Source: Mucidula mucida (taxonomy: Eukaryota; Basidiomycota; Agaricomycetes; Agaricales; Physalacriaceae). From it: a stretch of 64,000 nt of DNA. Position 1 is the stretch's first letter. Each line of letters begins with the position of its first letter. Positions 56,011 to 64,000 of the stretch are shown here, piece after piece. Location: assembly GCA_015501055.1 (NCBI GenBank), contig JADNYV010000082.1, forward strand, positions 62,001-126,000. The letters are read 5' to 3'. The position numbers and the translations under genes are program-made. Below the pieces are notes generated by a model. That model had not been told where the DNA came from. It did no database searches and saw only the letters and a list, made by a program, of their open reading frames with translations.

Positions 56011-57195
56011 ATGAGCGCACGCCAGCCATTCGTGCCCAATGGTGGTGCTGCCCGTCCCGCATCTCGCGCCGCGGCGAACAAGCCATCATTCAACCCAGAT
56101 CGATCCAATCCACTGCACACTGATAAACCCTCTGATACACCTCTCAATCTGCAGAATCTCATGAAGAAAAAGCCGCACAAGAGTGGTAGCCGCCGCGATG
56201 ATAATACCAAAGACAAGACCCTTCCTGGCTTTCCCAGACGTTTACAAACATCGACACCCAACATCCTATCGCCCAGGCCCGTGCTTCCGCCCCAGTCCAT
56301 GTCTCCGCTCTTCGATCCAAAGGCTCCTTCTCCCTCTGCTGATCCGAAAGAAACGCATATATCCGCCTCATTCACCTCGACTGAATCCTTTGCTTCGCCT
56401 GATCACTCAAAGTTTCTCCAATCGCAATCCGGCTCCAGAATCCCTAGCAAACGTTCCAGAAACGACTTTGAAGACGATCAAGAAGGAGGCTACCCTTACG
56501 ATGTTGCTTATTCAAACGCGAAGCGCTATAGGTTGGATGACGACGTAAGCCTGCCATTCCTACAATCTTATTTTCTAACAACACTACCCAGGAAAACTCC
56601 AAATACGCAAACAGCAACTTTTCCCCTAGCCGCATGTCCAGCCCTCTCGCGCCCAACTACGAACCGAGCCCCCAAGCGCGCGCATTCCCTAGACATCGAC
56701 AAGTCGAAGAACCCCAATACGAGCAACAGCCCCTCAGCCAGAACAACTCACAAACGCAGCAAGAAGGCGGCGCATTGAACAAGCTCCTCGGACGCGATGC
56801 GGATCTCTTTATCGAGGAGCACACCGAGAACTACGATATTCTAACCGAAAAGTGGAAGAACTGCACCATGGACGAATGGGTCGCTGGCGCCGATGGTGCG
56901 TACTCTCTCTCTTACGCGTCTCTGTCTGTCCATTCAAGCTTTGCTAGTGATTATGGGAAAGTACGGCAAGATTTTGGATTTCGTAAAGGGCCATATGACG
57001 TGCGTTGTTCTCGTTTCCGTGTGTACGGTCGTTGATGGATGGCAATACAGAACGAAGCTGAAGCTGTTTGCGACGTTTGATAAGCATGTTGACGCGCATA
57101 ATGTTGTGCTGGACGATCGGGCCAAGGTTCTTAATGGTGTAAAGCAGCGCTTGGTCAAGGAGAGCGGTAATATTTTGGGTGCTCCGAAAGTGTAG
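56011..57195 (+). CDS. ECM11-domain protein
   Basis: The N-terminal two thirds is disordered and Ser/Pro/Asn-rich: MSARQPFVPNGGAARPASRA, KKKPHKSGSRRDD, a possible nuclear-localisation cluster in RIPSKRSRNDF. The C-terminal domain matches Ecm11: LLGRDADLFIEEHTENYDIL, TEKWKNCTMDEWVAGADG, ILDFVKGHMT, LKLFATFDKHVDAHNVVLDD, ending in a coiled-coil-like helix to APKV (stop 57193-57195). Three introns: about 56548-56591, about 56896-56950 and about 56998-57051. In yeast Ecm11 is a SUMOylated central-element component of the synaptonemal complex; a meiotic, nuclear role is inferred from the family only. Start chosen at MSARQP because it opens the conserved-looking N-terminus and fits the short divergent promoter. 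Confidence 0.75.
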
Positions 57196-57585
57196 TGTGT
57201 CTGTTTGCTGTAATCTTTTTACAAAGCCTCTGCTGTATCGGTGAGCGGCGTCCTTGTAACTGTGTTTGGTTTAATGGAAATGGTTGTTTCGATGAAAAAT
57301 ACTCTGTTCTGTCCCAAAATCGTATTTCTCATTGCGCACATGTACTTTGGTTGCAGCCATGTAAGCGCGCTCGTCTTCTTTGGGTGAAGGATGATGAGCG
57401 ACAATCAGTGCGCACGGAAGTCGCTACGATTCGAGACTAGGTTTACCGGTCTATGCCTCTATTTCATTTCTTTCCATTTTGCTCCTTGTTTAACAAATAT
57501 GTCCATCTCAACCAAATCCATGCCAGCTAAATACATATTGAGTACATTATTCATATTGATACAACAGAGCTCTTGACTACAAATT
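57196..57585. other. Convergent intergenic region, no gene seen
   Basis: Lies between the ECM11-like gene and the reductase gene, both ending here. No repeat or RNA gene recognised. Confidence 0.4.
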
Positions 57586-58964
57586 CTACTCCTCAGCAAC
57601 CACAACCACACTCTTCGCCACATTCTCTCCCATCTGAATCTTCCTAAGCGCCTCTCCCGCATGCTCCAGCCCGACCGTGATCTCCTCTTTATACTTGAAC
57701 TCCCCGCTCGCAAGCTTCTCTGGGATAACGCGATAAAACTCTTCTTCCCACTTGGGCATGAGGTCCAGCACGAGGAATCCGTTGATGGTGAGGCTCCTTG
57801 CGAAGAGCTGCCAGAGGTTCTGGTAAAAAGTAAGCCAGTGGTCAAAGGAATCAGACAGAGTAGCATACCTTGAAATGCTGCCCCCGCGGATCGTTATAAG
57901 CCGATATCGCCCCGCACGCAATGATACGCCCGTGGTCCTTCATTGACTCGATAGCAGCATCGAGGATCGCGCCGCCTACGTTGTCCCAGTACCTACCATC
58001 ATCATCAAAAAAAGTGAAAGGATGAAATGCATGCATACATACACGTCAAGCGGGCCCTCCCTCTTCAACACCCCAAGCGTATCCTCCGTCTTATAATTAA
58101 ACACCGCATCCGCGCCGAGCTCTTTCATAAACGCCACCTTTTCCTCTGTGCCCCGCGGATGCGATCACTTTGAGGCCGTCCATTTTTGCGAGCTGTATGA
58201 CGATCCTATAGATTGCTTACTTTCAGGAGTAGGAGTAGGAGTCTTACGATCCAACGGCCCCAGCCCCAGTGCTCACAAAGATGGTAATCGCCCTTCTTCG
58301 CGTGGGCGTATTCCTTGTAGCCAAAGTACGCCGTCTCCCCAGGCATCCCTGCTGCGCCGCCATACACTGACCACGGGAGGGTCGTCTTGGCGATGACACG
58401 CGCGAGGGGTCGGGAATGATGCCGTATTCTTGAAAGTCTAGAACAGGCCGTGTGGATGGATGGGGTGGTAAACAGAATGGATGGACGCACTGAATACACC
58501 GGTGACATGGTCGCCGACTTTGATATCCGCATTTTCAGAACGCACGACGCGCGCGACGCCGCAGTTGTGGAGTCTTATCATCATCATCATCATCATCATC
58601 ATTAGCGCGCTACGTTGAGCAAAGAGTGATGAAACTCACGGCTCGCCGATGAGGAACGCGGGCTAGTAGGGATTGCGCGTTAGGAGAGGAATCAAGTGGA
58701 CATTGATAAGTATAACGCACGCTGTACGACTTGACGCTGGCATCACGCATCTTCCCGCGGAGGTACGGGTCGATGGACAAGACGAGCGTCTTGATCAGAA
58801 TACCTCCGTTTAGCGGCACATTATCGAGATCGATGGTCTGGCTCGCGTCGTGCGCCCGGGGATTGGATACCCTATATCAAGATTGGATATTGTCAAGGTA
58901 GATTAAAGCGCATACCCGTAGGGATTTCGTTGAAGTTTACGACTGCGTTCCGGATCGGTGCCAT
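57586..58964 (-). CDS. Zinc-free MDR oxidoreductase (alkenal reductase / LTB4DH type), two apparent frameshifts
   Basis: NADPH-dependent medium-chain reductase acting on activated C=C bonds of enals/enones; cytosolic by lack of a targeting signal. The start [17 protein letters not shown] at 58964 is spliced (intron with GTATGC donor) to [16 protein letters not shown] and [18 protein letters not shown], the family's N-terminal signature. Then [40 protein letters not shown] and [19 protein letters not shown]. The Rossmann motif STGAGAVGS is in another frame because of one extra T near 58285, and an extra G near 58155 shifts the frame again after VIASAG. Later exons are normal: [53 protein letters not shown]. 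Both indels are in short runs, so sequencing error is likely. An (ATC)n microsatellite (about 58576-58602) sits in an intron. Confidence 0.78.
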
Positions 58965-59251
58965 TCGTATAGAGGAGCGGGGTGTTTTATAGGATACGAC
59001 GTCGGTGGGCGTGAGTAAGGATTAAGGATTTAGTGCTTAGCAATCGAGGGTGTGGGCAGATCTGGACGTGAGTCAATGATTAGCGCTTGGCAGTGGAGGA
59101 TTAGCAATCTTGACCGAAGCATGGTTGTGGGAAGGAAGGAGCACAATGCTGACAAAGATATGACTTGCCGGACCCGCTGACCGCGAAGGTTCAAGTTTTT
59201 TTCCCACTGCTGAACGAGCAGCTTACGACTGACACACGCCATAACCCCCCA

Positions 59252-59361
59252 TCCGAAGCGGTCGTTTACATTCGTCATCATTCGGGGTCTGCACGTCCTC
59301 CGCGCTGAACCTGCAGCTCGTCAGGGTGCCGCGGATGAGCACGACGTGGTCGTTCTCCGAA
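59252..59361 (+). repeat. Direct duplicate of 63575-63697
   Basis: The segment CATCCGAAGCGGTCGTTTAC to CGACGTGGTCGTTCTCCGA recurs at 63575-63697 in the same orientation with scattered substitutions. The second copy has about 13 extra bases (ACATGGACCTGT region). Shared core: GGGGTCTGCACGTCCTCCG. Confidence 0.7.
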
Positions 59362-60955
59362 TGGCTTTCGGAAAGGCTTTCATGCGCTCAATAACCCATG
59401 GATTCTGTGGTGTGCCATAGAAATGGCATGTGCGGAGAAGAAGGCCCTGTGCGTGGTCTTTCCGGACCTTACGAATGTGTTTCCATGGACAGATCATGGC
59501 ACGTTGTGGTCCATGATGTACCGAAAAGGTGTGGGTGGACCAATCTTTGATTGGATGCGGATGCTATACCGCTGTATGAGCTATGTGGTGCGCTTAGGGA
59601 AGGAGGTGTCTGTGCCCTTCAAGACAACAATTGGAATCTTGACTGGTGATACAACTTCCCCTGGTCTCTGGATGTTTGTTTCGTCGGATCTCATACTGTC
59701 AGCACATTCTGAGGACATTATGATGGCCGGACGGACGGTGAACCACATGATGCATGCTGATGATGGTGCTGTGTTCTCTGGACTTAAAGGAATAGTGGCG
59801 CACCTCACAGCCTATGGTGGCTATGCCAGTCGGAAAGGATTTATGGTGAATGTCCCAAAGACAAAGGCCATGATCTTTGGAAAACAGCCAGGTATTTGGC
59901 CAGTCCTTCAAATTCAAGGCTAAATCATTGAATGGGTCGATGAGCATCACTATCTTGGGGTCACACTCTGTTCAAGACCGGGCAGCTTATTCTCACAGAT
60001 GTATCTCATCAAGTCAATCACGACGTGACGGACTGCTAATGTGACTATGCGGTTGGCGAAGCATTTTGGTGATCTACCTCCTCGAGAAGCGTTGATAGTG
60101 TACCGCGCGCGGGTTGCGGCACACCTCACATATGGAGCGGAGCTGGCATTAGATGTCTCTAAAGGCTCGCTTGCGCTGCTGGAGGCTGTAGAGGTCCACT
60201 TCTTATGCCGGACTCTCCATCTTCATGACCAATCTCGGGAATGTGTCTTGTACTCAGAGACCGGCCTGCTGTCATTGTGTTTTGTTTGTGTTAGCAACTG
60301 ACTATAGCTACAAGACTAAACCAGGTACCACAGAGAGACTTAGGGAAAGAAAGTGTTTGTGTTCGTAGGACTAGGCTAGGCCAGGTGTATAAACAAGATC
60401 GGAACTAAAGTACAATGATGCTACACTACTGCTTATATACTAGTAAGTCTGTGTTTGGGACTTCTTGTCCATACATGTTTCCGCTAGGGATAACTCCACG
60501 CCCTTGACCCAGTGTTGTATGCTACTAGTCCGTGAAACCATTAAATACGAGTGGTAACTGCATGTGAGTAATAATACTGAAACAACCATGTGTGTTACCA
60601 GTGTTGGTGATATGTATACAATAGGAAGTCCATGAGGTATCGGCATGTATGATGTCATCCATGTGTTTGGCGTGTGTCCGACATGAGTACGGCTTTGGTA
60701 ATGAAAAGGAGTGTGATTGGTGACAAAACAGATGATGAAACAGTCCGTTGGTTGATAAGACAAGCCCCCAATAAGATATGATGAGATGTGAAATTGTGAA
60801 AATATGGCAATTTATAACACATGACCGATCTCGGCTATGTGTCTTGTACTCAGAGACCGGCCTGCTGCCATTGCCTTTTGTTCGGGTGGACCGTTTACCG
60901 TTGATCAACACACACCTTGACTCAGGCTTCCTTGCCGCTCAATCGCCACACTCGT
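59362..60955 (+). mobile_element. LINE reverse-transcriptase remnant, split by a solo LTR
   Basis: An open block at 59423-59923 encodes part of a non-LTR reverse transcriptase: FPDLTNVFPWTDHGTLWSMM (first catalytic Asp region), LTGDTTSPGLWMFVSSDLIL, and MHADDGAVFSG, which corresponds to the F/YADD box. VPKTKAMIFGKQPG follows, then a stop near 59923. A later block (60041-60285) continues with VYRARVAAHLTYGAELALD. The frame is then interrupted by the LTR at 60289 and resumes, with partial duplication, at 60820 (CVLYSETGLLPLPFVR). Degenerate, no 5' half. Probably the same lineage as the zinc-finger fragment at 15520-16296. Confidence 0.78.
60289..60819 (-). repeat. Solo LTR of the Ty3/gypsy family
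   Basis: 531 bp, minus orientation, ends TGTTAGCAACTG and TTTATAACA, with the GATCGGAACTAAAGT and TTATATA segments of the other LTRs. More diverged than the LTRs at 29-44 kb. No 5-bp target duplication; instead a 65-bp imperfect direct repeat flanks it (60224-60288 and 60820-60884). Confidence 0.88.
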
Positions 60956-61019
60956 GTTTCTCCCCGCATAGTAAATACACGTACAGTGATCCTTCTTCTC
61001 CCAAATTCAAACCGCCACC

Positions 61020-61580
61020 ATGAGCACCTCTCCTACTCCATTGCACACGCCCATATTTTCCCGACTGGAGTCCTTCTACTACACCTTCATACATTGGAGG
61101 GTAATCAACGTAGCCGCGGGTTGCATAATCTTCGTTCCCGTCATCGTCGGCTACGCCGCCTTCTCAGTCCTCGGCTACGCCTTGCTCTCCATCTCCACAA
61201 TCCCCAGCGGCAACGCCCTCTCCGCCTTCTACGCATCCCTCATCGGCGGCATCCTCCTCCTCCCCCCAGTCTGCCTCACAACCGTGCGCACATATCGCTA
61301 TGTGTATGATTACCACCCGAAAGCCCGACACCTTCTCCCTGATTAACGGAAATACATTATCTTCGTTTTCATTATGCCTGTGTTTATCGCCGGTAACGCG
61401 TTGGGTATGACGATTTTGGAACGGTCGTCTTTTGACGGGACTCGTGTAGCTATGGGCCACTTGGTCGCATCAAGTGCTTTGGGAGGATTCGTGTTCGAAA
61501 TGATTTGCGTGGGCATTGTACAATTGTTTTCGTGCTACAGTCGTTCGCCCCGTTGGCCAGAGGATGCTTACATTTACTAG
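61020..61580 (+). pseudogene. Small multi-pass membrane protein with an in-frame stop
   Basis: Unidentified fungal membrane protein. The first frame (MSTSPTPLHTPIFSRLESF) has two hydrophobic segments: INVAAGCIIFVPVIVGYAAF (with SVLGYALLSI after it) and AFYASLIGGILLLPPVCLTT. It ends at TAA 61344-61346. The same frame continues immediately with RKYIIFVFIMPVFIAGNALG and LVASSALGGFVFEMICVGIV and stops at 61580. Because the frame is unchanged and the hydrophobic pattern continues, this looks like one protein of about 186 residues with a nonsense codon. Alternatives are translational readthrough, an unrecognised intron, or two separate small genes. Confidence 0.55.
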
Positions 61581-61650
61581 GTGCTTCCTGACTCATCATT
61601 CATATCGAAGCTTAGAGGCGCTCGGGATTACTACTCGTATAACACCGGTA

Positions 61651-62773
61651 TCACTCATATGTATCTTTCATCTCAACCATTCTCATGTTCACCGACTTGA
61701 GCTTCGGAAGCTGCATCAAGGCAATCTCCACCTCCTTCCAAGCAGCCACTGAATGCTGCATTTCCGGCGCGTCCACATACTGGAGATCAACCGCCAAATA
61801 CTCTAAGCTGACGGCTGCCGCCTGGGTCAGGTGGCTGAGCCACCATCTCGCCCAAGACGACACGGTGAAGCCAGGAAGAGACAGGTGAAGTGACCTGAGC
61901 TTTGGAAGGGGAAAGACGGGTATCTCCGCCGCCAATCTTTGCTGCGCTGTACAACCAGTGAGTACATCATTTGAAAACTTTGGCACGACACTTACTGTCT
62001 GGATGGCTGATGTCACCCATAGGACGTTTGAACGTCAAGGTGACGAGATTCGGCAGTTGGGGGATGACTCTTGAGATGATGAAGAGGTCCCGGGCGGAAT
62101 AGCTCTCTATGATGAGACTACGCAAGTGACTCGACCATACGCTGGCAGCGCTTTGGAACAAGGAAACACCCAGGGGCGACGATATCATGCCCGTAGAAAT
62201 AGAGATTTCGGTAAGAAGGATGTTCCCACCGTCGAGTGAGGGAGACGCCATGCCTATCGCATGCACGCTATGAAGACGAAGAGACGAGAGCGAAGGGAAA
62301 TAGGAAAGAAGTGTGAATAGAGACTGGGGTGTTCGGAGGAAAATTGTCCTCAGACTGAGCGTACAGACTGTGGGGGACGCTATGATGGGAAGAAGACTAC
62401 CTATTGTGGTGAACGCCTCTAGTCCGAACATTTTCATCAGCTCGATGGCATCCACATTGGGAACCGCACGGATAAGGCGGCCCAAGGAGTTGTCTTGGTG
62501 AACAAATCGGCGCTTGCGAGGAGACGAAGAGGCTGAGTAATCGCCAGCAAAAATGCGAAGTCGGCGAACGTATGTCAAAATGTGGGGCGACATTTCAAGA
62601 AGCGGTATATAGCTCGAAGGAGAGTTTGTGTTTGGCGACAACACCAACTCGTGGAATAGGAGCGCCTGCGAGCGGGCGCGGAGACACTGGGATGTACACG
62701 ACAGTGCCATAAGGGATGGGTGGTCGTCGAACAGCCAGTCGGCAATTTCATCGAATAGTTCTTGGGGGAACAT
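61651..62773 (-). CDS. F-box-like protein
   Basis: Starts MFPQELFDEIADWLFDDHPS, the F-box helix 1 (here at the extreme N-terminus), then MALSCTSQCLRARSQALLFH. The rest has leucine-rich strands: LTYVRRLRIFAGD, VCTLSLRTIFLRTPQSLFTL, LSSLRLHSVHAIGMA, LRSLIIES, LVTLTF. An intron (about 61949-61998, donor GTAAGT, acceptor TACAG) joins to AEIPVFPLPKLRSLHLSLPG and VEIALMQLPKLKSVNMRM at the C-terminus. About 370 residues. Presumed SCF adaptor. The tail converges on the membrane-protein gene with only about 70 bp between stops. Confidence 0.72.
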
Positions 62774-63801
62774 AGCGGCCGAACTCTGGAAGCTGGAGGA
62801 TAAGTATGCGCCTTAGGAGGGCTTTAAAGACGCGGAAGTCAATTGAGAGTCCTTGTGTTTGATGGTGCTTGTATTCTAGTAGTACCCATGGACTGTTCAT
62901 TGTATGTTGGTCCGCGCCACAGGGAAATCTTACCTTATGGAATGCAAGGAAGCGGAGATTGAAGCTTGACGGATTTCCGAGGATGATCTAGGCATGAAGA
63001 GGCGCGAGGACGTGCAGGGATGCAAATCTGTTAAAGACCATGGAGGGAAGAGGTCAACCCGATTGCCGACGGATGCAGAGACCGATATCTCCGTCTTCGA
63101 GTTGCTACCCGACTCTCATGATGTCTGTCCGTCTTGCCATACGGAGCCTACTTCTCTTGCATCCGTTGCCGTGGACTTGAAATTGGACGTTTGAAATCAT
63201 GTTCTCTTCAACTAGTAAGGCACAGTGGGCGCTGCTAAGTGTGCTGTGATTTTCTTGATGAAAAACTTCTCTAACTCACCGGTTAGAAACAACAAGCAAG
63301 GCTTAATCTGCCACGGATCTCTGCTCGGACCTATTTTATCGTCTTGTCCTCGGTAAGATCTTGCGTCAATTCCGAGATTGTCGATTCAGATTCAGCTCAG
63401 CTCGCACTCCGGCAACTTGATAAAACCCACAGTCTCGCATGTCCGTCGACTGCTGGTCCGCTGTACGATAGCTCTACGCGTTATCCAATTCCTATCGCCC
63501 AGCTCCATAATCAGGTTCTAATTACCTGCGAAGTACTGAACGAGCACCTTGAAAGTCTTTGCCATAACCTCTCATCCGAGGCGGTCATTCACGTCCATCA
63601 TCACCCGGGGTCTGCACGTCCTCCGCGCTGAACCCTACATGGACCTGTAGCTCGTCAGGGTGCCGCGGATGAACACGACGTGGTCGTTCTCCGAGCACTT
63701 TCCAAAGTCGCGGTCGCGGGATTGGTATTTAACATGAACGTGTTCAGCATGTTGGACCATCAGCATCAGTCCCACTCAGACTCAGCTTCTCTAACTCAAC
63801 A
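62774..63801. other. Intergenic; holds the second copy of a 110-bp duplication
   Basis: No gene recognised. 63575-63697 duplicates 59252-59361. A possible leader with CTCAACA lies just before the ATG at 63802. Confidence 0.45.
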
Positions 63802-64000
63802 ATGTCTATTGCCTCATCTCCTGACTTCTTCTTGACTCGCCTCGGCGGCGAGCTCGTCCTTCAGCAAGGCCAGCCCATTACACCCAACCCAGACGCGCCG
63901 AAGAAGCGTATCTTGGTTGTTGGAGGCGGTGTTACAGGCTTCACTGTAGGTGTTTGTTATTATCTTTTGATCTCCATATACTAACAGTCCCTTCAGACAG
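63802..64000 (+). CDS. FAD-dependent oxidoreductase, N-terminal exon (runs off the window)
   Basis: Start MSIASSPDFFLTRLGGELVL, then APKKRILVVGGGVTGFT: a beta strand followed by G-x-G-x2-G, the dinucleotide (FAD) binding motif of the D-amino-acid-oxidase / DAO family. A GTAGGT donor follows at about 63945, and TTCAG near 63996 may be the acceptor. Only the first exon (about 48 codons) and the start of the next lie in the window, so substrate class is not decidable. Confidence 0.65.

Overview
The window is nuclear DNA of a filamentous basidiomycete. The genes have many short introns (about 45-60 bp, GT..AG). The protein families are typical of Agaricomycetes: F-box proteins of the 'Ser-Glu-Pro-x-Tyr-Ala' type, DUF6589, HGD-loop kinase-like proteins and an MLKL-like kinase. 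The Ty3/gypsy chromodomain elements resemble the Tf2-like elements abundant in Rhizoctonia/Ceratobasidium. I favour a Cantharellales (Rhizoctonia-like) host, but this is inference from protein style only.

Layout. 1-6.5 kb is gene territory: a glycerol-3-phosphatase-type HAD enzyme behind a CRE-like site and TATA box, an intron-bearing tRNA-Gly, and an IML2/TTC39-type TPR protein. 7.2-24.5 kb is an accessory region. Two F-box paralogues (a broken one at 7.3-8.6 kb and a full one at 22.0-24.5 kb) bracket three minus-strand copies of a kinase-like gene. Two of those kinase copies are paired head-to-head with a plus-strand gene for a long Ser/Thr/Pro-rich disordered protein. A dispersed non-coding repeat sits beside each kinase copy, and a LINE fragment lies at 15.5-16.3 kb. 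After about 2.8 kb without a recognisable gene comes a GT15 (KRE2/MNT1) mannosyltransferase at 27.3-28.8 kb.

29.2-44.4 kb is a nest of one Ty3/gypsy chromodomain family: a plus-strand copy, a minus-strand copy, extra LTRs joined tail-to-tail, a leftover LTR-plus-leader fragment, and an 855-bp long-palindrome foldback element. The nest cuts into the 3' part of a DUF6589 gene (to 46.9 kb). The LTR/PBS sequences carry the signature of Tf1-type self-primed reverse transcription.

48.0-51.2 kb holds an MLKL-like gene (helical-bundle N-terminus plus a kinase fold whose HRD aspartate is Asn, with a premature stop), followed on the same strand by a glycolipid-transfer-protein (HET-C2-like) gene. 54-59 kb has a divergently arranged F-box/LRR gene and ECM11-like gene, then an MDR-type reductase. 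59.3-61 kb is a LINE remnant split by a solo LTR. The window ends with a four-helix membrane protein carrying an internal stop, another F-box protein, and the first exon of an FAD-dependent oxidoreductase.

Many otherwise well conserved genes are broken by single-base indels, often in short homopolymers. Part of the apparent pseudogenisation may therefore be assembly error, and gene-level 'broken' calls should be read with that in mind.
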